A DNA stretch of 15,394 nt from an uncultured Clostridia bacterium. GTDB lineage: Bacteria > Bacillota > Clostridia > Christensenellales > Borkfalkiaceae. The stretch covers positions 1-15,394 of the forward strand of contig CANQCA010000025.1 in the NCBI GenBank assembly GCA_947589585.1, written 5' to 3'. The first letter of the stretch is position 1, and each line of letters starts with the position of its first letter. A program made the position numbers and the translations under genes. The notes beneath the pieces are model-generated. The model was not told the origin of the DNA. It ran no database searches and saw only the letters and a program-made list of their open reading frames with translations. Of this stretch, positions 1 through 6,556 are shown one piece after another.

Positions 1-897
1 GGAAAGCCGCAGATAACGCACGGCATCGGGTGCATCGCCCCCGAGGTTCACCCGCACGGCAGGCGCCCCGCCGAGCATACACGTCTCCGCATCGGCGCGT
101 TTTTGTTTCAGAAGAAGGGGAAGCTTTGTGAGGGCGGCGAGAGAAAGTTCTCCCTCCGCGCCAGCGTCGCCCTGCGCAGAGCGGATAGCGCGCACGGCGT
201 CCGCATGGAGCGGGCAGGATGCCTCCACCTCGACTGCGGCGCCCATCGTGAGCCGTCCGCACGAAGAGAGCGCATCGAATATGTATAGCTCGGCATCCGT
301 CGGATCGCGGTATTCCGCCTTGAAGTGCTCCTGTACGATGGCGAGCTGCGAGGCACCCATGTCGAGGCCGAGGCGGTGCGCGAGCGATTCGAGGCCACCC
401 ATGTCCAGATCACGGAAGCCACCGACCGTCTCGCTTTCCCCTATGGGCGAGGGGGAAAACTTCAGCGTCGCGGGAAGAGATAAGCTCTCCTCCTCCACCC
501 CCTCCGAGCGCAGGATGTATTCCTTGACGGCGAGAAGTTCTTCCTCGTTGAGGCTGCCCGAGAGGGCGTAGACCTTCGCCGCACGGAGGGTGAAGGGCGC
601 CTCACTCTCCAAGCGGATCCTGTTTGCGGCCCACTGCAGGACGGGCGCTTCTTCGTCCATGAGCTCTGCCGCAAAGACACGGCAGCCCAAAAGGTCGGCG
701 TAGGGGGAGGCGTGCATCTCGGCGTCCGAAAAGATCTTGCCAAGGGGAAGGCTCGCCTCGCTCTCCACGTCCAGACGGGTGAGGACGCGAAGCCCTTCCA
801 AAGAGGAGATCCTGAGGTTTGCGGCGATCTCCCCCATGAGTTTTTTCCCTTCCGTATCGAAGGGACGGCTTTCCTCCAAATAGATGCGGCGTACCAA
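1..897 (-). CDS. purL: Phosphoribosylformylglycinamidine synthase-like protein (long PurL), N-terminal part, runs off left edge
   Basis: PurL makes FGAM from FGAR, ATP and glutamine in purine synthesis. The 299 visible residues match the N-terminal PurS-like and linker regions of the long single-chain Firmicute form: VRRIYLEE at residues 2-9, AAKVYALSG at 106-114, and YRDPTDAELYIFDAL at 196-210. The protein continues beyond the window, where the ATP-binding part should follow. I choose TTG 897 as start because GGGGAGG lies 6 nt upstream and the family begins at MVRRIY. The in-frame ATG at 951 directly abuts a TATAAT box, so it should not be transcribed. Oddity: the normally invariant W-S-(D/E)-H-C-R-H motif after DPT..E is replaced by LSSCGRLTM at 210-218. 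The family call is from recognition by eye. The divergence could mean a paralogue with another role or a degenerate enzyme. Confidence 0.72.
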   Translation of the reverse strand, partial: MVRRIYLEESRPFDTEGKKLMGEIAANLRISSLEGLRVLTRLDVESEASLPLGKIFSDAEMHASPYADLLGCRVFAAELMDEEAPVLQWAANRIRLESEAPFTLRAAKVYALSGSLNEEELLAVKEYILRSEGVEEESLSLPATLKFSPSPIGESETVGGFRDLDMGGLESLAHRLGLDMGASQLAIVQEHFKAEYRDPTDAELYIFDALSSCGRLTMGAAVEVEASCPLHADAVRAIRSAQGDAGAEGELSLAALTKLPLLLKQKRADAETCMLGGAPAVRVNLGGDAPDAVRYLRLS

Positions 898-951
898 CTC
901 CCACCTCCCCGGGCGCCATGCGCCCGCTTCCGACGATAAAATTTCAATCAT

Positions 952-981
952 ATTATAATATAAAAGCGGCTTTACCGTCAA
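952..981 (-). promoter_or_regulatory. Sigma-A type promoter of the purL-like gene
   Basis: On the minus strand TTGACG (981-976) and TATAAT (957-952) are separated by 18 bp. Transcription would start near 945, giving a leader of about 48 nt that contains the Shine-Dalgarno before TTG 897. This supports the TTG start over the ATG at 951. Confidence 0.75.
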
Positions 982-1025
982 GCCGCATGGATATTTTTTA
1001 TAAAGATTTGTTGGGGAACAAGGAA

Positions 1026-1087
1026 GCGTCATTCTGAGGCGAATAATAAAGAAGAAAACACGAGAGAACCTCTCCGAAGAATCCCCC
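1026..1087. repeat. REP-like palindrome, copy 1 (arms split by ~30 nt)
   Basis: The arms GTCATTCTGAG (1028-1038) and CCGAAGAATC match the compact copy at 10919-10943. Here they are separated by about 30 AT-rich bases. Flanking GCG and CCCCC are also shared with that copy. Confidence 0.6.
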
Positions 1088-1114
1088 AAAACGTAAGTCC
1101 GAATATAACAATGT

Positions 1115-1140
1115 GATGCTTCGACTACGCTCAGCATGAC
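1115..1140. repeat. REP-like palindrome, copy 2
   Basis: Compact copy of the same family. The stem is ATGCT/AGCAT around a TCGACTACGCTC core and it ends in GAC. The variable stem bases are complementary, as in the other copies. Confidence 0.65.
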
Positions 1141-1186
1141 GGATTGGAGAATGCCGGCGGTTTCAAAGTCTACGTTTTCATTCAGG

Positions 1187-1214
1187 GGATCCTTCGCTAC
1201 GCTCAGGATGACGC
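1187..1214. repeat. REP-like palindrome, copy 3
   Basis: Compact copy with stem ATCCT/AGGAT around a TCGCTACGCTC core, followed by GACGC. Both stem arms differ from copy 2 but stay complementary. Confidence 0.65.
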
Positions 1215-1245
1215 GGTGGCGGGGCAGGATGACGTGGGTACACCC

Positions 1246-1290
1246 CTTCCGTCGCCAAAGGCGACACCCACCCCTCACAGGGGTGGGCAA
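1246..1290. repeat. Double-hairpin repeat, copy 1
   Basis: CTTCC is followed by hairpin GTCGCC-AAA-GGCGAC (1251-1265), one A, then hairpin CCCACCCC-TCACA-GGGGTGGG (1267-1287). The same layout occurs at 11055-11094 with different but still complementary stems. There is no U tract in either direction, so this copy is not an obvious terminator. Confidence 0.65.
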
Positions 1291-1300
1291 GGATGCAAAC

Positions 1301-2101
1301 CTATCTTTGATTGAACTTTTTGCGGACGAACCAATCGGTGACGCGCTCGGGGAGAAGCTTATTCACATAGCGCAGAACATTGTACTTCCCGCCCACCGCC
1401 GAGACGGGCGGGGGGTTGTGCTTTGCGGCGAGCTTCAAGACGGCTTCGGCGACGAGTGAAGGGCTCATGCCGCCCTGTTCCATATTTGCGAGCGCGGCCG
1501 AAGCCTTCTTCACCGAGGGCGAATATCCGAGGCTCTCCTCTTCGCCGTATACTCTCCGGTTGTAGGTGAAGTCGGTGGCCGTACCCGCGGGGAGAAGAAC
1601 GCTCACCCTTACGCCGTGAGGGCGAAGCTCCATATCCGCCTCGCGGGCGAGCATGGAAAGCGCCGCCTTCGAAGAGGAATAGAAGCTATCGTATGGAATG
1701 GGCATATCCGCCCCCAAAGAGCCGACGAGGATGGCCCTTCCGCCCCGCCGCTTCAAAAAGGGAACGGCTGCGCGAAGCGCTTCCACCGCGCCGAAATAGT
1801 TGACTTCGAACAGGTACCTGTAGTCTCCGCTTCTCGCGTGTTCGATGGGCGCCGCCATGGAAAATCCCGCAGAATAGATGAAAAGATCGATGGCTCCCGC
1901 CTCTTCCCCCGCGCTCCTGACCGCATGCGCGATCTCTCCTTCCGCCGCGGCGTCTGCCGAAAAGCTCTTGATCCTCTCCCCCTTGAAAGGTGTGCGCGAG
2001 ATGTTGAAGACGCGGTACCCCTTGGATAGAAGCTTCAGCGCCGTCTCCCGCCCGATCCCCGACGACCCGCCGACGACAACTGCGATGCGTCTTGCGGACA
2101 T
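1301..2101 (-). CDS. Short-chain dehydrogenase/reductase (SDR)
   Basis: A 266-residue soluble NAD(P)-dependent oxidoreductase with a Rossmann fold. Seen: the glycine-rich nucleotide motif GGSSGIG (11-17), YSAG (76-79) in place of the usual NNAG, Asn101 in VNYFG, and the catalytic set Ser128, Tyr141 and Lys145 in YSSSK. Length is typical of classical SDRs. The substrate cannot be told: the C-terminal region (176-266) is not one I recognise, though the family includes 3-ketodihydrosphingosine-reductase-like and other lipid reductases. The start is uncertain. ATG 2101 places the fold right at the N-terminus but has a poor Shine-Dalgarno. An in-frame ATG at 2203 would add 34 hydrophilic residues. 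The gene is transcribed divergently from the deacetylase at 2300. Confidence 0.88.
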   Translation of the reverse strand: MSARRIAVVVGGSSGIGRETALKLLSKGYRVFNISRTPFKGERIKSFSADAAAEGEIAHAVRSAGEEAGAIDLFIYSAGFSMAAPIEHARSGDYRYLFEVNYFGAVEALRAAVPFLKRRGGRAILVGSLGADMPIPYDSFYSSSKAALSMLAREADMELRPHGVRVSVLLPAGTATDFTYNRRVYGEEESLGYSPSVKKASAALANMEQGGMSPSLVAEAVLKLAAKHNPPPVSAVGGKYNVLRYVNKLLPERVTDWFVRKKFNQR

Positions 2102-2200
2102 GGTATGCTCAAATTGCGTCGAAGTGTGATTTTCCTTCTTTTGATCGGCTTCCTCTTTTGGTGTATTCGGCTCTATGGAGGGCACACTTTTTTCTTGTTT

Positions 2201-2272
2201 CATACCCGAAGTATGCCACACCCTTTTATAAAATATGCGCCCCGCCTTCCATATAAAAGAGCCGCTTATAAT
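2201..2272. promoter_or_regulatory. AT-rich divergent control region between SDR and deacetylase genes
   Basis: This contains a TATAAT on the plus strand (2267-2272), 27 bp before the deacetylase ATG, with no good -35 match. TATAAA-like boxes at 2226-2232 are readable on both strands. A small inverted repeat CATAC-CCGAA-GTATG lies at 2201-2215. The promoter assignments are tentative; the inverted repeat could be an operator. Confidence 0.35.
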
Positions 2273-2299
2273 CCCTCGGAAGATGCGCAAACTCCTACT

Positions 2300-2980
2300 A
2301 TGCCGAAAAGAAACCAATATCTCATCCTCGCGGCGTTTGCCGTGCTTCTCGCCCTCCTCGCCCACTTCTCGGGGCGCATGGCGGCCGAGCCCGCCTTTAC
2401 CTTTGCAAAGGAGGAACGCGAGGTCTACCTCACCTTCGACGACGGCCCGAGCACCCGCGTCACGGGGAGCATCCTCGATACATTGAAGAAAGAGGGCATC
2501 AAGGCGACCTTCTTTATCGTGGGGGAACGCATCCCCGGGCGGGAAGAGGTCCTCCGCCGCATCGCAGCCGAAGGGCACACGATCGGGGTGCACTCGCAGG
2601 GGCACCGCTATAAGGAGATCTATTCCTCGGAGGAAGCCTTCCGAAAGGACGTGGAGGCGTGCAGCCGTGCGATCGAGAAGGTGACGGGCATAACGCCGGG
2701 CATCTATCGCTTCCCCGGGGGCGGAAGACATGCGCGGGAGGAAGCGCTCCTCAAGAAGATGGGATACCGCATCGTGTGGTGGAATGCCGTGTGCGGGGAC
2801 GGGGAGGATCTTTCGGCACCCCCCGAACAGCTCCTTCGCTCTTCCCTCGAGACCGCCAAGGGGAAGAAGCGGGTCGTCCTTTTGATGCACGACAGGGCGG
2901 ACTGCACTGCCACCGCAAAGGCGCTTCCCGCCATCATCAAGGCCTTTCGCGAAGAGGGATGCGTCTTTCGCGCCTTTTGA
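2300..2980 (+). CDS. Membrane-anchored polysaccharide deacetylase (NodB/CE4 family)
   Basis: A 226-residue enzyme expected outside the membrane, removing acetyl groups from a cell-wall or other amino-sugar polymer with a metal ion. One hydrophobic helix (residues 7-24) follows a short basic start and has no clear signal peptidase site, so it is probably an uncleaved anchor. The CE4 motifs appear in order: TFDDGP (45-50, catalytic and metal-ligand Asp47 and Asp48), HSQGH (metal ligands His98 and His102), RFPGG (137-141), WWNAVCGDG (160-168) and LMHD (195-198, His197). All metal and catalytic positions look intact. Start ATG 2300 gives the normal anchor length; the open frame upstream lies in the intergenic region. 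The 3' end overlaps the convergent ATPase gene by 44 bp. Peptidoglycan as substrate is an inference. Confidence 0.9.
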   Translation: MPKRNQYLILAAFAVLLALLAHFSGRMAAEPAFTFAKEEREVYLTFDDGPSTRVTGSILDTLKKEGIKATFFIVGERIPGREEVLRRIAAEGHTIGVHSQGHRYKEIYSSEEAFRKDVEACSRAIEKVTGITPGIYRFPGGGRHAREEALLKKMGYRIVWWNAVCGDGEDLSAPPEQLLRSSLETAKGKKRVVLLMHDRADCTATAKALPAIIKAFREEGCVFRAF

Positions 2981-5540
2981 GCTTTCTTAAAATCGAGAGC
3001 GCTGCCCTGTAGGCCGCTCCGATGGGGATGACGGCAAAGGAAAGGCCGAGGGCGATGAGCCACTGCACCCCCGTGAGCGGAGTGAGGTCAAACACCGCGC
3101 AAAGGGGCGGGCATGCGACGAGGACGACGGATAAAAGCATCCCCACCCCCACCGTCAGGGGCAAGAGTTTGTTAGAGAAGGGCTTCGCGCGGACGAGTTC
3201 GTCCTCTCTTTGCACGCAGAAGGCATACATGAGTTCCAGCCCCGAGAGGGTGACGAACGCCATCGTGCTCGCAACGCCGTTCCCCCAAGCCTGTTCGGAA
3301 AAGAGAAACATCGTGATGAGGATGGCCGCCTGCACCGTCCCGAAAAAGGCAATGCGGCAGAGGGAGACGGGGGAGAAGATCTCCCGATCGGAGACGGGCG
3401 GACGAAGCAGCACGCCCTCGGTCCGCTCTGCGCCGAGCGCAAGCACGGGCAAAGAATCGGTGATGAGGTTGATAAAGAGGAGCTGGGTGGACGTGAAGAG
3501 CTCGAACTTCCACAAAAAGAGGGAGACGATGAGCACGCTCAGGACCTCTGCAAGATTGGTGGCGAGGAAGAAGGAGATCGTCTTTTTCACATTGAAGAAA
3601 ACACTGCGCCCCTCCTCGACCGCATGCACCAACGTCGAAAGGTCGTCGTCCAAAATGACGACGTCGGCGGCATTTTTAGTGACGTCCGTCCCCGAGCCCA
3701 TGGCGACGCCGATATCCGCGGCCTTCAAGGCAGGGGCGTCGTTCACCCCGTCCCCCGTCATGGCGACGATCTCGCCGTTTGCGCGAAGGGCCTGCACGAT
3801 CTCGGATTTGTGCCGCGGGGAGACGCGCGCATACACGGAGAAGGTTTCCGCACGCGATGCGAATTCCGCCTCGCTCATCCCGTCTAGCCGATCGCCCGTG
3901 ATCACCTCCTCCCGGGAAAAGGCGATGCCGAGGCGGGCAGCGATGGAAAGCGCCGTCTCGGGGCCGTCCCCCGTGATCATGACCGTCTTGATCCCCGCCC
4001 GCCTGCACGCCGCAACGGCCTCCCTCGCCCCCTCCTTGGGCGGATCGAACATGGCGCAAAGACCGATATAGACGAGCCCTTCTTCCCGCTCCGTATTTCC
4101 GTAGGCAAAGGATAGAACGCGCATGGCATTGCGGGCGTTTTCCAAGAGGGCTTGATGAATTTTGAAACGGTGCTCCTCGGACATGGGTACCTCGCCCGAT
4201 GCCGTCAGGAGCTTATCGCACTTTGCGAGGACGGCCTCCGTTCCTCCCTTTACATACAGCCGCCGCCCCTCCTCGAAGGCGCACAGCACGCTCATCATGC
4301 GTCGCTCGGAGGAAAAGGGCGTCCCGCCCAAACGCCGAGCCGAAAATGAGAAATTTTTATCGTCGGCATATTCCAGAAGGGCGATCTCGGTCGGGTCGCC
4401 GATGTACCCGCCCGCACTTCCCTTCACCGTGTGGCAGATGCGGATGCAGCGCAAGAGCTCGCGCATGCCCGCGGCGCCGTCTTCGCCCGAAAAGTCGGTT
4501 TGTGTGCTCTCCACCGTCATGCGGTTTTTCGTGAGGGTGCCCGTCTTATCCGTGCAGATGACGGTGCAGCTGCCGAGCGCTTCCACCGCGGAAAGTTTTC
4601 TGATGACCGCCCGCCGCGATGCCATCCGCCTTACCCCCATCGCCAATATGACGGTGACGACGGCCCCCATCCCCTCGGGAATTGCCGCGACCGCGACGGC
4701 GACGGCCGCCATGAGGTTTTGCAGGAAGGTGAGCCTTCCCGATAGAAGCCCGCCCGCAAACAGGATGAGTGCGACCAAAAAGACGGAGATTGTGATGATC
4801 TTGCCGAGCTTTGCGATCGTCTTATCGAGGGGGGAAGGGGCGGGTCGCTTCTCTTGCAAGAGAGCGGCGATCTTGCCCATCTCGGTATCCATGCCGCACC
4901 CCACGACGACGCACCGCGTTGTTCCCTTCACGCAGAAGGTGGACATAAACACCGTGTTCCTTCGGTCGGAAATGGCGCTCTTATCTACAATACAATCGCA
5001 TTTTTTTACGGGAAGGGATTCGCCCGTGAGCGCGGATTCGTCCATACGGAGATCTTCGCTCGAAAGGATGCGGCAGTCGGCGGGAACGCGGTCCCCCTCT
5101 TCGAGCTCGATGATATCTCCTACGACGAGCTCCTCCGCATCGATCCTGAAAAGCTTCCCGCCGCGGATGACCTTCGCCTCGCATTTGGAGAGTTTTTTAA
5201 GGTGGGCGATGGCGGCGTCCGCACGGTACTCCTGCAGAAAGCCCACAATGGCGTTCAAAAGGATGACGGCAAGCAGAATGGCGGTATCCGTGAGTTCGCT
5301 CCTATCCCCCGTGAAGAATGCGAGCGCCCCCGAGAGGACGGCGGCCGCGATGAGGATGAGCGTCATGAGATCTTTGAACTGTGCAAAAAAGAGGAGGACT
5401 TTGCTCTTTTTCTTGCCCTCTTTCAAGACGTTTGCGCCGTCTTTTGCAAGGCGGGAAGCCGCCTCTTCCCCATCGAGACCGCCTTCCCTCACGCCGAGCC
5501 GCGAAAGGATCTCCTCTTTGCTCTCACGATACTGTTCCAT
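2937..5540 (-). CDS. Calcium-transporting P-type ATPase (type IIA, SERCA-like)
   Basis: An 867-residue integral membrane pump that exports Ca2+ at the expense of ATP. Seen: actuator motif TGES (172-175), phosphorylation site DKTGTLT (Asp331), KGGTE nucleotide-domain variant (431-435), MITGD (521-525) and TGDGVNDAP (595-603). Ion-site residues match SERCA: Glu289 in M4 (PEGM), Asn662 and Glu665 in M5, Asn691 and Asp695 in M6 (NLITD), and a candidate M8 Glu769. These favour Ca2+ over Mn2+ or Na+. Start ATG 5540 fits the family's N-terminus (MEQYRESKEEIL), although no clear Shine-Dalgarno or promoter is visible. Transcription may partly come through the weak terminator 35-57 bp upstream. The 3' end overlaps the convergent deacetylase gene by 44 bp. 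Confidence 0.95.
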   Translation of the reverse strand: MEQYRESKEEILSRLGVREGGLDGEEAASRLAKDGANVLKEGKKKSKVLLFFAQFKDLMTLILIAAAVLSGALAFFTGDRSELTDTAILLAVILLNAIVGFLQEYRADAAIAHLKKLSKCEAKVIRGGKLFRIDAEELVVGDIIELEEGDRVPADCRILSSEDLRMDESALTGESLPVKKCDCIVDKSAISDRRNTVFMSTFCVKGTTRCVVVGCGMDTEMGKIAALLQEKRPAPSPLDKTIAKLGKIITISVFLVALILFAGGLLSGRLTFLQNLMAAVAVAVAAIPEGMGAVVTVILAMGVRRMASRRAVIRKLSAVEALGSCTVICTDKTGTLTKNRMTVESTQTDFSGEDGAAGMRELLRCIRICHTVKGSAGGYIGDPTEIALLEYADDKNFSFSARRLGGTPFSSERRMMSVLCAFEEGRRLYVKGGTEAVLAKCDKLLTASGEVPMSEEHRFKIHQALLENARNAMRVLSFAYGNTEREEGLVYIGLCAMFDPPKEGAREAVAACRRAGIKTVMITGDGPETALSIAARLGIAFSREEVITGDRLDGMSEAEFASRAETFSVYARVSPRHKSEIVQALRANGEIVAMTGDGVNDAPALKAADIGVAMGSGTDVTKNAADVVILDDDLSTLVHAVEEGRSVFFNVKKTISFFLATNLAEVLSVLIVSLFLWKFELFTSTQLLFINLITDSLPVLALGAERTEGVLLRPPVSDREIFSPVSLCRIAFFGTVQAAILITMFLFSEQAWGNGVASTMAFVTLSGLELMYAFCVQREDELVRAKPFSNKLLPLTVGVGMLLSVVLVACPPLCAVFDLTPLTGVQWLIALGLSFAVIPIGAAYRAALSILRKLKRRERRIPLRERP

Positions 5541-5574
5541 ATGGATAGGGTATGAACGGGCGCAAAAGAATATG

Positions 5575-5597
5575 AAAAAAACGGGCGGCGAGCCCGT
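5575..5597 (-). terminator. Intrinsic terminator after the metallophosphoesterase gene
   Basis: On the minus strand ACGGGC-TCGCC-GCCCGT is followed by seven Ts, 20 bp past the phosphoesterase stop codon and before the ATPase start. The stem is only 6 bp, so read-through into the ATPase gene is possible. Confidence 0.75.
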
Positions 5598-5616
5598 CTT
5601 TCTGCCAAGCAAAAGA

Positions 5617-6309
5617 TTATATGATCTGTGTGAGCGCAAAGTGCGTCTTATCGCAGGAAGTGAGGAAGTAGCAGATTCCCGCCTTCTCGCTTTTCAGGGG
5701 GAAGAACCCCGCCCCGTGCAGGTGCCCGAAGACCACCATGTCCGCCCTGTTCTCCTCAAAGAGTTCGGTAAAGAGGGTATCCTCCTTCTTCACGTTGAAG
5801 GGCGGAAAATGCAAAAGGACGATGAGTTTATCTCCGTCTTTTCGCACCTTCTCCACTTCCTTGAAGGCGAGGCGAAACCGTTCCGCCTCGCGCAGATACA
5901 GCCGCATATCGTGCTCGGTGAAGTCCGCGCTCCCGGGGACGGTCCACCCCCGCGAACCCGCGATGAGAAAGTTCCCGATGCGTACGCAGTCGTTTTGCAG
6001 AAAGTGAAAGCGGGGCGGGGCGCTCTCGCGGATGCGCGAAATGCCGCTCCACCAATAGTCGTGATTGCCGCGGACGAAGACCTTCTCTCCGGGGAGCTCT
6101 TTAAGGGATGCGACATCGAACATGCCTTCCTCGAGCTTCATCCCCCACGAGGTGTCGCCGCCGAGAAGGACGATATCGCCGTCCTCCACCCGCTCCCGCC
6201 AATCGCGCTTGATTTTTTCGAAATGCCCCTCCCACTCTGCGCCGAACACGTCCATCGGCTTATCCGACATACCGGAAAGATGCAGATCGCTGATCGCAAA
6301 CACCTTCAT
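5617..6309 (-). CDS. Metallophosphoesterase (predicted phosphohydrolase, calcineurin-like)
   Basis: A 230-residue cytoplasmic enzyme with no signal peptide, of the calcineurin-like phosphoesterase superfamily, resembling the small predicted phosphohydrolases of COG1768. All two-metal ligands are visible: SDLH (Asp8, His10), GGD (Asp52), GNHD (Asn82, His83), His167 in LLHFPP and GHLHG (His196, His198). The physiological substrate is unknown. ATG 6309 matches the family N-terminus (MKVFAISDLH), and further-upstream starts are excluded by the promoter. A good promoter ends only 10 bp before the ATG, so the transcript should have about 4-5 nt of leader and no Shine-Dalgarno. A terminator follows 20 bp after the stop, so this is probably a single-gene unit. 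Confidence 0.92.
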   Translation of the reverse strand: MKVFAISDLHLSGMSDKPMDVFGAEWEGHFEKIKRDWRERVEDGDIVLLGGDTSWGMKLEEGMFDVASLKELPGEKVFVRGNHDYWWSGISRIRESAPPRFHFLQNDCVRIGNFLIAGSRGWTVPGSADFTEHDMRLYLREAERFRLAFKEVEKVRKDGDKLIVLLHFPPFNVKKEDTLFTELFEENRADMVVFGHLHGAGFFPLKSEKAGICYFLTSCDKTHFALTQII

Positions 6310-6319
6310 ACCGTCTTCG

Positions 6320-6348
6320 ATTATACCACCCCCGCCGCAAAATTGCAA
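6320..6348 (-). promoter_or_regulatory. Promoter of the metallophosphoesterase gene, giving a near-leaderless mRNA
   Basis: On the minus strand TTGCAA (6348-6343), a 17-bp spacer and TATAAT (6325-6320) precede ATG 6309 by 10 bp. The expected start of transcription is about 6313-6314. Confidence 0.72.
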
Positions 6349-6416
6349 GTAAAAGAATGTAATGGAAAGGAGGCGTGCTTCTTGCCGTAGCGAAAGGAGT
6401 GCCATTCCATAATACT

Positions 6417-6441
6417 GTCATGCTGAACCTGTCGAAGCATC
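6417..6441. repeat. REP-like palindrome, copy 4
   Basis: GTCATGCTGAACCTGTCGAAGCATC-type copy with stem ATGCT/AGCAT, in the opposite orientation to copy 2. It lies in the gap between the phosphoesterase gene and the lipoprotein terminator. Confidence 0.62.
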
Positions 6442-6454
6442 GCCGCATTAAAAA

Positions 6455-6481
6455 AACCCTTCGACTTCGTTCAGGGTGACG
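6455..6481. repeat. REP-like palindrome, copy 5
   Basis: Stem ACCCT/AGGGT around TCGACTTCGTTC, followed by GACG. With copy 4 it forms a pair of oppositely oriented repeats about 14 bp apart. The bases TCGGACTTCGTACC just to the right (6497-6510) recur at 11101-11114. Confidence 0.62.
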
Positions 6482-6515
6482 AATTGGGAGCGCACTTCGG
6501 ACTTCGTACCCGCAC

Positions 6516-6543
6516 AAAAAAAGGACCGCGAACGGTCCTTTTC
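6516..6543 (-). terminator. Intrinsic terminator of the leucine-rich-repeat lipoprotein gene
   Basis: On the minus strand AAAAGGACC-GTTCGC-GGTCC is followed by seven Ts, just beyond the stop codon at 6557. The A and T flanks pair too, so it could also stop plus-strand transcription. Confidence 0.88.
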
Positions 6544-6556
6544 TTTCAACGAAGTT

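Larger units (their letters stand above)
898..1300. other. Intergenic region: purL leader and promoter plus palindromic repeats
   Basis: No credible gene is seen here. The stretch holds the purL promoter and leader (898-981), three copies of a short palindromic repeat (1026-1087, 1115-1140, 1187-1214) and one double-hairpin repeat (1246-1290). The dehydrogenase gene ending at 1301 has no classical U-tract terminator. Its first downstream hairpins are those of the double-hairpin repeat. Confidence 0.8.

Noticed and set aside
462..947. Minus-strand 161-codon ORF over the purL region
   Set aside because: Its Ser/Arg/Pro-rich translation is a shadow. The frame from 897 matches PurL.
2102..2890. 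N-terminal extension of the SDR frame to 529 residues
   Set aside because: The extra part is antisense to the deacetylase gene and the promoter gap. Only the part from 2101 (or at most 2203) fits an SDR.
4162..6390. 742-codon plus-strand ORF
   Set aside because: Antisense shadow of the Ca2+ ATPase and phosphoesterase genes, both of which have full sets of family motifs. Long antisense frames are expected in GC-rich codon usage.
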